Source: Knufia peltigerae
Taxonomy: Eukaryota > Ascomycota > Eurotiomycetes > Chaetothyriales > Trichomeriaceae
DNA: 64,000 nucleotides
Assembly: GCA_030247855.1 (NCBI GenBank)
Contig: JAPDRN010000004.1
Span: forward strand, 248,001 to 312,000
Direction: 5' to 3'
The notes beneath the pieces were generated by a model that did no database searches, was not told the DNA's origin, and worked only from the letters and a program-made list of their open reading frames with translations. Below, piece by piece: positions 1-10,788 of this stretch (position 1 is its first letter; each line of letters opens with the position of its first letter). Both the position numbers and the translations under genes were made by a program.

Positions 1-288
1 CTTTTTCCCACCCTTGCCGCCCGACCTGCCACTGTGCGAGGACTCGGATGGTGGCATAGGCCAGGCTTTGGCAAGTTCGGCATTTGGTGCAGTCTCGCCC
101 TTGGATGCATTGAGGAAGACGGTGGGAACTTGAAGGACATTGTCGAGATCGGTCTCGGTGCCTGAGCGGTATTCGAGCAGCTTATTTTTGTAACATGCTA
201 GTTCAAATCTCTTCTTGCCCTTCTTGTAGCGGACCAGTGAGACATTGGTCAATTTGATCTGGTTCGCAGGCTGTTGTATCATAGGCAT
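1..288 (-). CDS. SDO1: Ribosome maturation protein SDO1/SBDS, 5' part (cut by window edge)
   Basis: SDO1 (human SBDS) works with the GTPase Efl1 to release the anti-association factor Tif6/eIF6 from late 60S subunits in the cytoplasm. The start ATG is at 288-286, and 96 codons read without interruption to base 1. The protein begins with the family's characteristic N-terminal stretch (NQIKLTNVSLVRYKKGKKRF at residues 9-28, then ELACYKNKL), continuing to a VFLNASKGE segment that matches the FYSH domain. After that comes a Gly/Ser/Lys-rich insertion (about residues 70-96), which is absent from human SBDS and which I believe occurs in some fungal homologues. The C-terminal two thirds lie outside the window. 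The gene is divergent from the exoribonuclease gene at 780, with 491 bp between the start codons. Confidence 0.93.
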   Translation of the reverse strand, partial: MPMIQQPANQIKLTNVSLVRYKKGKKRFELACYKNKLLEYRSGTETDLDNVLQVPTVFLNASKGETAPNAELAKAWPMPPSESSHSGRSGGKGGKK

Positions 289-779
289 GGTGACGGTAGT
301 AAGTAGGAGGAATATATCGGTACCGACGGAGTGACGTTTTCAATGCGCGGAAGATTGAAATGTGCTCTGATATTCACGGCCCTTCGCGTATTCAAGCACA
401 TGCATCCAGATAGAAAGAAGAACTAGAATCATGGACAAGAGAGGGTGAGTTTAGTTGCAGGAGGTGTAGGCAGTGTATGCAGTGTGGCGGTCTGGCTTGA
501 CTCACTCACTCATGCATTTGATGAGCATTTGTTACTAAGACACGTATGAGTTGGAGATGCGGAGAAAAAAGTCTCGACGACTTTCAACTGCCTGCGTATG
601 GGAGGCGATAATACATACGAAGTACCAGTCGATACATCACTGTGAGAACCTGAACCTGATGCGAAGTAATTGCCTGGATACTATAGGCATTTGGTCTCAT
701 TGTTGTCTCCTTTGATGTTGCTTTCCCTCAGTCTCTTCTTTTCTCATTGGTTACCTCGACCTTTCTCCTCTGGCTGGAC
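289..779. promoter_or_regulatory. Shared divergent promoter region (SDO1 / CYT-4-like)
   Basis: This 491-bp stretch separates two divergent start codons and has no supported ORF. The last 60 bases before the plus-strand gene are pyrimidine-rich (tctcttcttttctc), as is common at fungal transcription starts. A ribosome-maturation gene and a mitochondrial RNA-decay gene would share it. That sharing follows from the layout only. Confidence 0.5.
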
Positions 780-3700
780 ATGTGGACAACAGCGAGCCCT
801 GTGCGCTCCTCGATAACACGGCGACTACCATACATATGCCCTGAATGTTACTCACAGTTGCTTTGTCGACCACCAGCCTATTCACGATGGCGATCATACA
901 AGATCACAAACTCCGGGTTGGAAGCGCGGACATCGAAAAACAAGAGGAGACAGTATCATGATCAGACGGGTCGTAGGTCGTCAGCAGAGGCTGAACAGAG
1001 TGCTCCCGTGCCGTCTATTCCCGTTCTCGAATCGATACTTGGCTCAGAATCTACCCGTCCGCAATCTCCAAAGTCCGTGGTTCGGGATCACCTACGGACG
1101 TGGACGATCCAAAACAAAAAGAAGAAGGTCGAAGGCGCAGAGGCGCAGTATGCCCAGGGACATAGACTGGACACCCTTCCGAATTCTCTTTTCATTGAAG
1201 AAACGACATCAGACGAGGACACCCTTGAACAGGATGTTGACCAGCTAGATGACTCTGTCGAAGCTACGGAGGCAATAGCACGAATCTGGCCAGGAGATCT
1301 CGTCTACCTACACGCAAGACACACTGGCTCTCGGGGGCAGTGGGCGATATACTTGGATTCCGTACTACAAAACCAGCATCGTCTGTTCCTCAGCGACGGC
1401 AGATGGGTTACCACTTCTACTGTCGACTTTAAGTGCGCCCCTGTTTATAAGAACTTCGCTTCGGAGGAAGAATTGCGACCTATCAAGAAACATTTGCCAG
1501 TCAAGCATTTATACATGCGGACGGATGGAATTGAGGAGATCCCTATCGCTCGTAATTTTTCAGGCGATATACCGCACGACGAAAGTGCTGCTCTAATGCA
1601 ACGTGTTGCAACGCTGGCCGATTTAGTATTGGACTTTCGCCGAAGCAATCTTGATATTCTGGACTCTTTATATGAACGGATTGCCCACCATGACGCTTAT
1701 AGAACTTTGACTTACGCTGAGATCTACGCCGAGGCATTCAACGACACTTCCGGTGATGTTCCTTTCGAGGCTGAGATGAGCATTTACCTCCAAACTAAGA
1801 AAGACTCCACTTTGATGCGGTCGTTTTCGATGGGATTGATCGTTTCTAGAGTTTCGATTATCCCTCGGAGAGCAGCAGAGCACTTTGAACAAGTCTGCAC
1901 ATGGGCTCGCGAATATCAGGAGGCTGCCGCGGAAGCAGCTTTGGGAAAGAACGTGTCTTCGCTCCTTGCACGGAATCCGCTGACCAAGTTCATCGAAAAG
2001 GCTCGAGGCTTGATATTGCAAAGTCGAGACCTGCGGTCTCCCACAACGATTGGAAGTCTAGGACCAAGCTCGATCCAGCCTTCCACTGGCCGACATGTTG
2101 AACCAAAAGACACTGGAACCGTCTTTTCGGAGGACGACATGAAGGTTTTAGAATTTCTTTGGGACTGTTATGCTCGTTTACCCACACCTCTACATCGAAA
2201 TAAAAACCATTCTATCGGCTCTTTGATCCTTCGTGCCATCGGTGCATATCCCAAACTGCGGCTCGAACGCAAGATTGGCACTCTTCTTCTCCAGGAGTTG
2301 GGCGTTTTGACACCGTGGTTTGAGCCAACAGATCAAAATACATCAATGCCTCTAGCCAAAAGGAGAGGGGCTGAGGCAATTGACGCCATTTTTGCAGAGT
2401 CTGAACGTACGTGCGAAGAACTTGGACTGAGCCAGAACGCGAGCCATGCATTGCTCCAAGACTCCATGGGGCATTTGCGTGAAGATCTAGGAGATATGCC
2501 TGTCTTCATTGTCGATAGTGCTAAAACGGTGGTCAAGGATGATGGTTATTCTTTGGAGCCTCACCCAGCTTTGCCGGACACGTACTGGATCCATGTCCAT
2601 ATTGCTCATCCCACTGCATTCATCGACCCGGATCACATATTTAACAAACGAGCTCGGGCTGTGACCAGATCCTACTATACCCCGACGACGATGCAACACA
2701 TGCTTCCCAGGCCGTTTACAGACTTTGTGAGTCTCGGCCCTGGGAAGCCTACAGTGACCGTCAGCACCCTGATCGCCGAGTCTGGTGAAGTGCTAGACAT
2801 CCGCGTTCGCCCTACGAGAATACACAACACGATCACGCTGACTCCTGAAGAAGAATTCGCGCTCTTAGGAAAACCAAAACCAGAACGGATATCCTACATG
2901 ATTGTTGGCCAACCTCCACGCCTTGATATGATAGGGCCCCCATCGATGACGGATGCTGAGGTCAAGAATGTTGAGCCATACCGCTCTACCCTCTTAAAGT
3001 TAGAGGAACTCGTCGTTGCAAGGATGAAAGCGAGGCGCCGGGAGGTTTCTGAGTACATGGACGTCGCATTTCTCCGAACAAATCTCAAGACAACCGTTCA
3101 CTACGTTGAAGAATATGACCCGGGACGCCTCTCCAAAAGTTACCATTATGTTGGAGACCCGGCAATTACGGTTACCCATCCGCACGATCTTGAAATTTCA
3201 CGCAGTACCAATGTTGAAGACTTGTGGCCCCTGACTGCCATGCTCATGCAGCTCGCTTGCGAGTCTGCGGGCAAGTGGTTTGGCGATCGCGATATACCAG
3301 CGTATTTCTCTGGGTCCTCCTTTCAGCCAGGGGCTCCTCTATCCATGTTGAAGGGGACCGGTGTTTTCGACCTTGAACGGCGGATGCCAGAGCACATTAA
3401 CTCAACCAGTCCAGTCCCACATGTTTTCCTAGATGTTGCTTCCTATGTTCGATGCACTAGCCCACTTCGCCGATACACTGATCTATGTGTATGGTGGCAG
3501 GCTGACGCGTATCTACGGGCAGTGGCAAATGGCTTAATTAAAGGGGGAGACAGTGCGAATAACATCGAATTGCCCTTCAAGCGGTCCGACATCGAAGCCA
3601 GTTTTGGCGATCTCGACAGATTCCAACGGGCCGAGATGGCGCTGGCGAAAGTCCCAATGTACACCTGGGCTATTCGCGCCTTGTTTAGAGCCTTTCACTT

Positions 3701-4010
3701 CAAGGAGGCAAAGCTACCTGAGATCTGGGATGTCGTGGTCATCAGACGGGATTCACCTTCAACAGATGTACGACAAGACGACACTGGTATCCGAGGTTGG
3801 CTGCATCCCTTCCGCATACCAATGTGGTTACTCAAATCCCCAGAGGGGTGGGAGAAATCGGTAAGACCCGGCTCATACATACCAGTGAAGTTGGAATTGG
3901 TAGATCTTTCGATGGGCACAGTCTACTGCAAGCCTGTGGGAGCGCCGAGTGACACACCGTATCATTCGGAACCCCTTCAGATTGCCCCTGATGGACTATC
4001 ATTGCCATGA
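780..4010 (+). CDS. cyt-4: Mitochondrial 3'-5' exoribonuclease, RNB (RNase II) family, CYT-4/DSS1-like
   Basis: This gene has a single exon and encodes 1076 aa. The open frame runs upstream to a TTG at 747, but the first ATG is at 780. CYT-4 (Neurospora) and Dss1 (yeast) degrade mitochondrial RNA 3'-5', Dss1 with the helicase Suv3. The basic, Ser/Arg/Tyr-rich N-terminus would suit mitochondrial import. A small beta-barrel-like section with WPGDLVYLHARHTG lies near residues 170-235. The RNB domain begins near residue 575 (PVFIVDSAKTVVKDDG) and continues through YWIHVHIAHPTAFID to the C-terminal motif ASYVRCTSPLRRYTDL (about residues 890-905), followed by an S1-like tail. Two adjacent aspartates (587-588) of the metal site are present, but the acidic residue expected two before them is Val585. 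The length fits the family (Dss1 is about 970 aa). Identity of the family is firm; activity is not proven. Confidence 0.9.
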   Translation: MWTTASPVRSSITRRLPYICPECYSQLLCRPPAYSRWRSYKITNSGLEARTSKNKRRQYHDQTGRRSSAEAEQSAPVPSIPVLESILGSESTRPQSPKSVVRDHLRTWTIQNKKKKVEGAEAQYAQGHRLDTLPNSLFIEETTSDEDTLEQDVDQLDDSVEATEAIARIWPGDLVYLHARHTGSRGQWAIYLDSVLQNQHRLFLSDGRWVTTSTVDFKCAPVYKNFASEEELRPIKKHLPVKHLYMRTDGIEEIPIARNFSGDIPHDESAALMQRVATLADLVLDFRRSNLDILDSLYERIAHHDAYRTLTYAEIYAEAFNDTSGDVPFEAEMSIYLQTKKDSTLMRSFSMGLIVSRVSIIPRRAAEHFEQVCTWAREYQEAAAEAALGKNVSSLLARNPLTKFIEKARGLILQSRDLRSPTTIGSLGPSSIQPSTGRHVEPKDTGTVFSEDDMKVLEFLWDCYARLPTPLHRNKNHSIGSLILRAIGAYPKLRLERKIGTLLLQELGVLTPWFEPTDQNTSMPLAKRRGAEAIDAIFAESERTCEELGLSQNASHALLQDSMGHLREDLGDMPVFIVDSAKTVVKDDGYSLEPHPALPDTYWIHVHIAHPTAFIDPDHIFNKRARAVTRSYYTPTTMQHMLPRPFTDFVSLGPGKPTVTVSTLIAESGEVLDIRVRPTRIHNTITLTPEEEFALLGKPKPERISYMIVGQPPRLDMIGPPSMTDAEVKNVEPYRSTLLKLEELVVARMKARRREVSEYMDVAFLRTNLKTTVHYVEEYDPGRLSKSYHYVGDPAITVTHPHDLEISRSTNVEDLWPLTAMLMQLACESAGKWFGDRDIPAYFSGSSFQPGAPLSMLKGTGVFDLERRMPEHINSTSPVPHVFLDVASYVRCTSPLRRYTDLCVWWQADAYLRAVANGLIKGGDSANNIELPFKRSDIEASFGDLDRFQRAEMALAKVPMYTWAIRALFRAFHFKEAKLPEIWDVVVIRRDSPSTDVRQDDTGIRGWLHPFRIPMWLLKSPEGWEKSVRPGSYIPVKLELVDLSMGTVYCKPVGAPSDTPYHSEPLQIAPDGLSLP

Positions 4011-7000
4011 ATAGAGCAGTTTTCGCCGTGGATTCACGCTTTTGCCAACATTTTATAAGACCAAATCTGCGGGTGAACGTAAATTCAGGCGACTTGCGAG
4101 GTGGTGGAGATGGATCTCGTCTGCCTATAGGAACCTGCAGTTCGCGAGAAATACGAGGGGACACCCTTCTTGGCTACTCCTGCATGTAGAGTTGTTACTT
4201 GGGAGCTGGACCTGCGTGAAAGCCAACCAGAAGATGGCAGGGATGTCGGAGGAGTCTGCCGGCGCCAATCTATACACGTCAAATCTGGGACTTAATGTTG
4301 CCTCTGACCACTCAGTCGAATGAATATGGCTGCTGTCAGTGTCGCATTTTGACCGGGGGGAAACGGTTCCGCGGATGACAGACACCACAGTGCGTGCGTA
4401 TCGCACTCTGCCCGGCTGAGGTCTGATTTCCTGCACAATTTGCCCCCCCTCAACAGTACTAAATGTTCGACACTACTGACGTTCTGGACATTGTGTCGTG
4501 GCCTGGCGAACCCCGAACCTAGAAAGCATGGCCATGGCGATGTCGATTGCGGCTAGTTTAGGCCTCCCGGTGTGTTCGAACAAGCAAGCACTTACTCAGT
4601 TATCCATATTGCCACTACCGTATTGAGATTCCCCCGGGTCGCGTCTCAGGCGACTGAAGCTATTGTCATCCAGCGGAAACGCACAGCAAGGGGGTTAGGT
4701 CTCGAGGCCCGTTTAATTGTACGTGAAGCATGTAGGGGATACCCCAGTGCCAAGTTTCCCTGAAGCGCCCAAAAATTCAGACTAGCTTCGTGTTGGGATC
4801 AGATGTCAGCGAATCGATCAGGCGTGATTGTGCCAATGAAGCAATAATGTGCGCGCCGTCTTGGCTGGCTTTCCGGGCGTATCATTCTTATTATTGTCCC
4901 AGGCCTCAACAACTATCTCTAGGGTACACCAGGGCGTTCCTATCACTCCTATCGTTTTGAGATTCTAGTTAGCTGTGGGGCCATGGCCCACCGCCCAAAG
5001 CCGCTGTTGTACCGTGTTCTCTCTGGCTCCCGGGCTGAGCCGTTGGCGAAGGCTCTCCCCCCTCTCCCCGTCGATAGCGTCGACTGCAATACGAATGGAT
5101 ACCCAGATCTCTTGTGGAGGTGTCGTAGGCGGCTCATGATGAACACGCACACAATGACACGCATACAATTGGGACGAGTATCAGCTCAAATGTTTAGCGT
5201 GGACAGTGTGAAGCTGAGGTGCTTACTGGGCATCCTGCAGGACCATGGCATTGTTCCATGCTTGCCTGAGCCCTACCGCGTCATCCTTACAGCACGACAC
5301 CTGCACAGTACTGTTTGCTGGAGGGGCGGTGTGGGCTGTCAAAGTCAGGGACAAACGCTTGCCAGGGACGCCTACAGAGGTCATTGGCAAAACGGAAATT
5401 CCGGCTCGCCAAACTAGAGACAAAGGCAAACGTTAGGTGCAGTAGGGGCACCGGAAAGGTGAAAATAGGCGTCAAATTTCTGGTCTGAGGGACACTAGTT
5501 AAGCGAGTCTTTCAAACTTTTCGGTGCTGGCCTTACTGCTTCAGGTATGAGGAGTCCGGGATGGGTTAGGGATCACGGGCTTTAGGAACGTCCCTTCGGT
5601 CGAACGGTCCTCTCAAGCGCCAGCTTCGCCCTCCCAGGCGGATACGAAGGGTTGTTCGGAGGGCAATTCGAAGAGTCAAGACTGGCCTCGAGAGAATGCT
5701 CCTGTTGCATCTCGCAACTGCAACACGACACGGCGGTCGCCTGTCAGTGTTAGAAACCTCGTCAGTTTCATTTGCTTTTTTCAAGACTCCGCACCTCCAG
5801 GGCTTGTCGTTCTTGTTTAAAGCCAATTACTCTCGAGAGCATAAAGGGCTCGGCAATGGTGATACCCAGGTTGGACCCCGGTCACACAAGATCGATCCAA
5901 AATTCCCACCCATCCGTCCAAGCAAGATCTGACCGCGATCTCGTCTATCTTTGCTCACGAAAACGTTTCCGGTCCGAGCACAGTGTTGTCATGACCTTGA
6001 ACTTTGCCCTGCCTTGCCTTCTCCATCTCCATCACAGCCCGCCAGCATCAGGCCAGGCTCGAGTCTCCCTCGCTGTGTCAAGATCGTCGTTTCGCCGCCA
6101 GGGACAAACGAGTCCAGCATTTGTCATGATCTGCATCCATCATGTTCACCTGCTCGGGCCGTTCACAATTCGGCTCTACGAGATTGACACGATGCAGACT
6201 CGTGGCTGTCTGTCTTCCACGGATGGTAGAGACCACGATCTCGTGGACTCGTGGAAGCAAATGCACCTCAGATCTGCTCTTCTCAAATCACCATTGCAGC
6301 CCGACATTGCACCATCCCGGTCGGCACATTGTTGTGTAATCTTGCAAGGCCCCAAGACAACCATTGACGCCTAGTAAGCTGGCTAACCCCAGTACTCACT
6401 GCAGCGTCAAGCACAGACCTGAAACTAATGCTCGCCGCTCCTGGCTCCCGTACCGGGGTCTTTTGATTGCTGATTCAAGCCGGTGTATTCATTTCTCGTC
6501 TCGACATTCGTGGACTCCACAGCTGACGTGAATGGGCCTGGCTGATGGTGGGACTCGATTGGCGTTACGGATACCAGCCGTCGGTGGGTTCGTATCTCCA
6601 GTTTCTCGTCTAACCCTTCCACCAAGTCCCTTTTTCGTCTCGCCTTTGAATTGGCCATGACTCTTTTGCGGTCGTCTTTATGAACCTTTTCAGCTGAAAG
6701 TTGTGCCCGATTGGTACAATGATCAGACATCTCTATCCTAGCAGCTTTTCGATACCAACGCTACTGCCATTTCAGGTCCCCTCCTCATCCTCCACCACTC
6801 CTCTTCTCGCTTCCATTGGCATTTAGAGCTATGGAAGGCCGATGAAATGCACCATAATTGCGTGCAGCTTGCTGTCAACAAGCCCGTTGCTTTGCCACCG
6901 ATGTTTCTTATTACTGTGCCCACACTACTGGACTTTCTCAACGCACTGCCTCTACCTCCTAAGGTTCAGCTCCTCTCAAGTACTGATCACCAGGACAGTT

Positions 7001-7229
7001 GGATCTCAGTATTTATCTTCTGGGTCACCTCGTGCTCCGCATCAGTGAGATAGACTATTAGTACTCAGTCTGTGACATTAACCTTTGGCATTGACAAGAC
7101 GTTCCACTGCTTTGCTTCGATCTCTCCCTACCCGAACGGGTACTCCCAGAAGACCAACTGTGGCTGCGGTTACGCAACGGCTCGTCGGGAGGATATGGTT
7201 ACACAGAACCATGAGATTTACACCTGACA
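4011..7229. other. Long gene-free stretch upstream of a Zn2Cys6 regulator
   Basis: This 3.2-kb stretch contains only short open frames on both strands, none with a recognisable domain or a convincing ATG-plus-intron model. The last 450 bases (about 6770-7200) are rich in CT and CTC runs, consistent with a transcript leader. The minus-strand frame at 6425-6730 has a basic stretch vaguely like a bZIP basic region, but no heptad leucines follow. Best reading: extended promoter and 5' leader of the regulator that starts at 7230. Confidence 0.45.
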
Positions 7230-10200
7230 ATGTCAACTCCGGTGCCTCCATTGTCACACGGTGATAATATCACAAAAGTTCCGAAGAGACGAGCGAATTC
7301 TTGTGTGCCTTGCCGTGTGAGCAAGTCCAAGGTATGCTCTCGCTCCAGTACCGTCTCGCTCGATGATGATTGACAAGGCCTACAGTGCTCTGGCGGAATT
7401 CCTTGCACAACATGCCAAAAGAAGCGCAAGAAGCCTCGCTGCCACTACTCCAGTGTGCACCTAAGAGATGGGGAGGACAATGATGTACGCACTTGTACCA
7501 CCACGTCTCGTCGCTTTGCTAACGACTCACTCTAGGTGACCAGGTCAAGTTCCCATGACCAAGCCGACGAAATTGATGGGCTCGGCCCACAAGATCAGGT
7601 TTCGGACTATGAAGATGATGCTGAGGAAGGCCGCTTCGTGCTGCGCCCTCACGATGCTTTTTATGATGAGTTCTCGTTGGCACGTTGCATAGACGAGGTA
7701 CGTGATGTACAATCTTGCCGTCTAGCAGCTCCTTCCTAACTCGGTTGTTGTCCAGTACAAATCGATGGTGTCTTTAGATGGCCGAGTCCTCGACATTGTT
7801 AACTCAATTCAAGCGCTTCGAGTCTTTAGAGTTCAATATGATGAGGAAGCAAGTACCCCCGTCGGCATGCTGGAAGAGCATGAAGGAACCCTGGCTGTGG
7901 CCGGACCTCGCTCAGCCCTAGTGGCTGATTTGGACAGCGTCTCGTCACGCTCGCTTCGGCGCCTGTATTTGCGATGTCTGTCAGCAAGAAAGCTACTCGA
8001 TCAGGGCATGGTAGCCCAAGCTTGGACTTTGCTACCTTGCCTTGTGCGCGAAGCTGAGCTACTTGGCTGTAAGTCCCAGGCTCCATAAGTAGATCTAATA
8101 TCCAGCTGACCAGGAGAAGTGGAACAAGACAAGATTGTTGAGGAATCGGAGTATTGTCGTCGCATATGGTGGCTCATTATCGACCTCGATGCTCAACTCA
8201 GCTTCATCCTTGGTCGCCAACCCATAACTTTCTCTTACCGCTTTAGCCCCAGGCCATTGTTGAAGAACATGAAGGCCGAGGAGCGAGAACTTCGTCAAAA
8301 CACGGAGGACTTTTCGTCCTTCATGCTGGAGTTCTTGAATGAATCAAGGTCAGAAAAACCTGAAGACGGACAAGCACAAAGGTTCGAGGATGCACTCCAA
8401 CGTCTGCAGAAGCATAAGTCCCGTCTACCTCAGCTTCGACAGGAGAATTTGACCGATCCGACACTTTGGACTGCTATAGCGGACCATCAATTCGAGGTGC
8501 AGCTGTTCGAGGTCGCATTGCACTGTAATATGGCCCGTCTGAACCTGCAGGATCCGGCTCACAATACCAATGAAATGGAGAATGGTACCACCAAGACGGG
8601 CAGGTCTCGACTGTCACGCAAGGTCGTGAAGCACAATTTTAGAAACTTGCTGCAGACAGTGAGGGATGCCATCGATGTATTTCAGTACATCCATGATTTG
8701 GATCACGTCAAAGCTGCTTCTTCATGGCTCCGGTGTTTCGGTCTGTATTCCGCATCTGTCATTTTGGCCATTTCTCGACTGCGTGGAGACACCGATGTAA
8801 AGGAAGATGTCCTCCGGGTTGAACGAGCCTTGAAGGTATTTCAAGATTCTGCGATCCCTGCAGCATCCTCGATCGCCTCTGTCGGTATATCTGCTCTGGG
8901 TGACCTGCTCGATGAGATCAAGAAGATGGAGCAAGAGCAACGCGAGGATTCTGCAGAAGGAGACTCCGAGGCTGAAAGCATGAAGAGGTTCACAGGTGGC
9001 CCATTATCGACAGATGGTCAATCGAAACCACCTACAAAGGTTGAAACTGGGGACCTCAAACGCTCAGCATCTTCCTCATTTCAAGAACAACAGCAAGTCG
9101 AGAAAAAACTAAAATTCGAACAGCCACACACCAGCTTTGACCAGACTACCCAAGGCGACATACAGCCGTGGCAGCCAAATATGCAGCAGTCATTTGGACA
9201 ACCAATCCTGTATGGCGATTTGACGGCAACATCATTCCATGAGGCGCCGCCCCAGAACAGCTTTGAGCGGCCCTCCTTCACGACGAGTACAGCCACATCG
9301 TTTAATGCCACGGAGCAAAATGAATTTCCGAGCATCAGCTATCCACCAGAGTCCAATCCCGAATTCCATCCTCCCTTGTGGGTACACTATCCACCCCTAT
9401 ACGACAAGTCGATATGGCCGTATCCGGGAATGCCTTGTGACATGATGTCTCAGGAGCCAGCATCTAGTACATACTACGGCCAACATACCATGACAATCAA
9501 TGAGCAGCGGGCATCCGAGGTGCATGACGGACAGAACATTGGCGCACAGTCTTCTCTTCCCCAGACCATCGTACCAATGGAAAATCCCAGAGTCCCTCAC
9601 GAGCCTACTGGACGTCCAATGAGTATGGAAGCCGAGCACATCACCGTGCAACATGGCGTGCAGTTCTACGACCCGAAGTTTGCACGTCCGGGGCATGTTG
9701 TCAGCTCTCCGATCATAGGTGATGGCTTTGCGCCGCCTGTAGACAGATTCGGCCCAGCAGACCAGGCTTTACGACGCAGGAGTATTGCAGATATCCGACA
9801 GCACCAGGTCGTACCATCCCATTCCCGGTTTGGGAGAGATGTTGGCCATCCTCCCACGCCGCCGCAAGAAAGAATACTATCTCCAATCAGCGAAGTACAT
9901 CCTGGCTCGCGACGAAATTCGGCGACACCAAGACAGATTGCATACTCCGGTCAGCCTCCGGACAGACCGCTTGCGGGTGCTCAACTGGCGGTCCCCGGTC
10001 AAACGATAGAAACAAAACATTATTCTCAGCCGCCTTCACGCAGACAGTCAGCGGCTGAAATTCCTGATGTGGTTATGACCAATGCGAGTGTCTCGCCTCA
10101 AGGACAGGCTGACATGCAGACATGGCAAAATTATGCTCCGACCATGGCTGCCAGCGGCCCGGTGGTGTACCAAAGCCCCGACGGCATTATAGGACATATT

Positions 10201-10299
10201 ATGAGCTACGACCAGCAATACCAAAGACATTTACAAGCAAATCAAATCGTCTCAACCGGAGCCTATCCAGGCAATGGGGGACAACACTGGTGGACATAG
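7230..10299 (+). CDS. Zn2Cys6 transcription factor with fungal-specific regulatory domain
   Basis: Five exons are modelled: 7230-7331, 7386-7484, 7536-7697, 7756-8068 and 8120-10299, giving 951 aa. The binuclear zinc cluster is split by intron 1. Its cysteines are C25, C28, C35, C41, C44 and C53 (spacing 2-6-5-2-8), with a KKRKK basic patch between the last two. The middle section (about residues 180-330) holds the fungal transcription-factor domain, including the pattern YCRRIWWLIIDLDAQLSFILGR that follows the fourth intron. The C-terminal half is a Gln/Pro/Ser-rich, probably disordered region typical of activation domains. The last acceptor is set at 8119 because nearer AG sites create in-frame stops. 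It acts as a nuclear DNA-binding regulator; targets cannot be predicted. The unusually long upstream region suggests complex regulation. Confidence 0.88.
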
Positions 10300-10788
10300 A
10301 ATATTGAGTGTGAATTGCTGTGTATGAGATACCCACTATACCAACTTTGTACGACGAGACGACAGCGATGGCAGTGGTTTTGAAGATGGGCAGCTGAGGT
10401 GCCCCTTGTATATTATCAGTAGCGGACAGCGAGCGAGCGAGCGACTTTCTCTTTCCCCTTAGCGATGGACCGAAATGACATGATGGATGGCACGGATTTT
10501 TGAAATTTACAGTCGATCTGTTTCAATGTAATCGTATCTGGGCGCGGTCTTCAAAGTCTAGCAGAGCCTACAAAAAGAGAAAGCGAAATTTATTGGTACA
10601 TTAAAGGCCATCAAAGCGTGGAGAAGCGAATATTCGTCTTGCTTCAAAACACTCGGCGATGTCACCCAAACAACGTAAATACGTGTATCGGTAGATGTCT
10701 CAATCTGGCACTTCGATCCTCTGCCATTCCCACGCTCTGATCCTCACATTTCTTTTTGAGCGCCCGATCCAACTATGTAATCACCGCA
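10300..10788. other. Intergenic, 489 bp
   Basis: This is the 3' region of the Zn2Cys6 gene followed by the promoter of the amidase. There is a short direct repeat gcgagcgagcgac near 10430. An ATG at 10775 is followed at once by a stop. No gene is seen. Confidence 0.5.

Noticed and set aside
747..779. Upstream extension of the exoribonuclease frame
   Set aside because: The codon at 747 is TTG; the first ATG is at 780.
6425..6730. Minus-strand 101-codon frame with a basic KRVMANSKARRKRD patch
   Set aside because: It looked like a bZIP basic region, but the leucine heptads are missing and no flanking exons join it.
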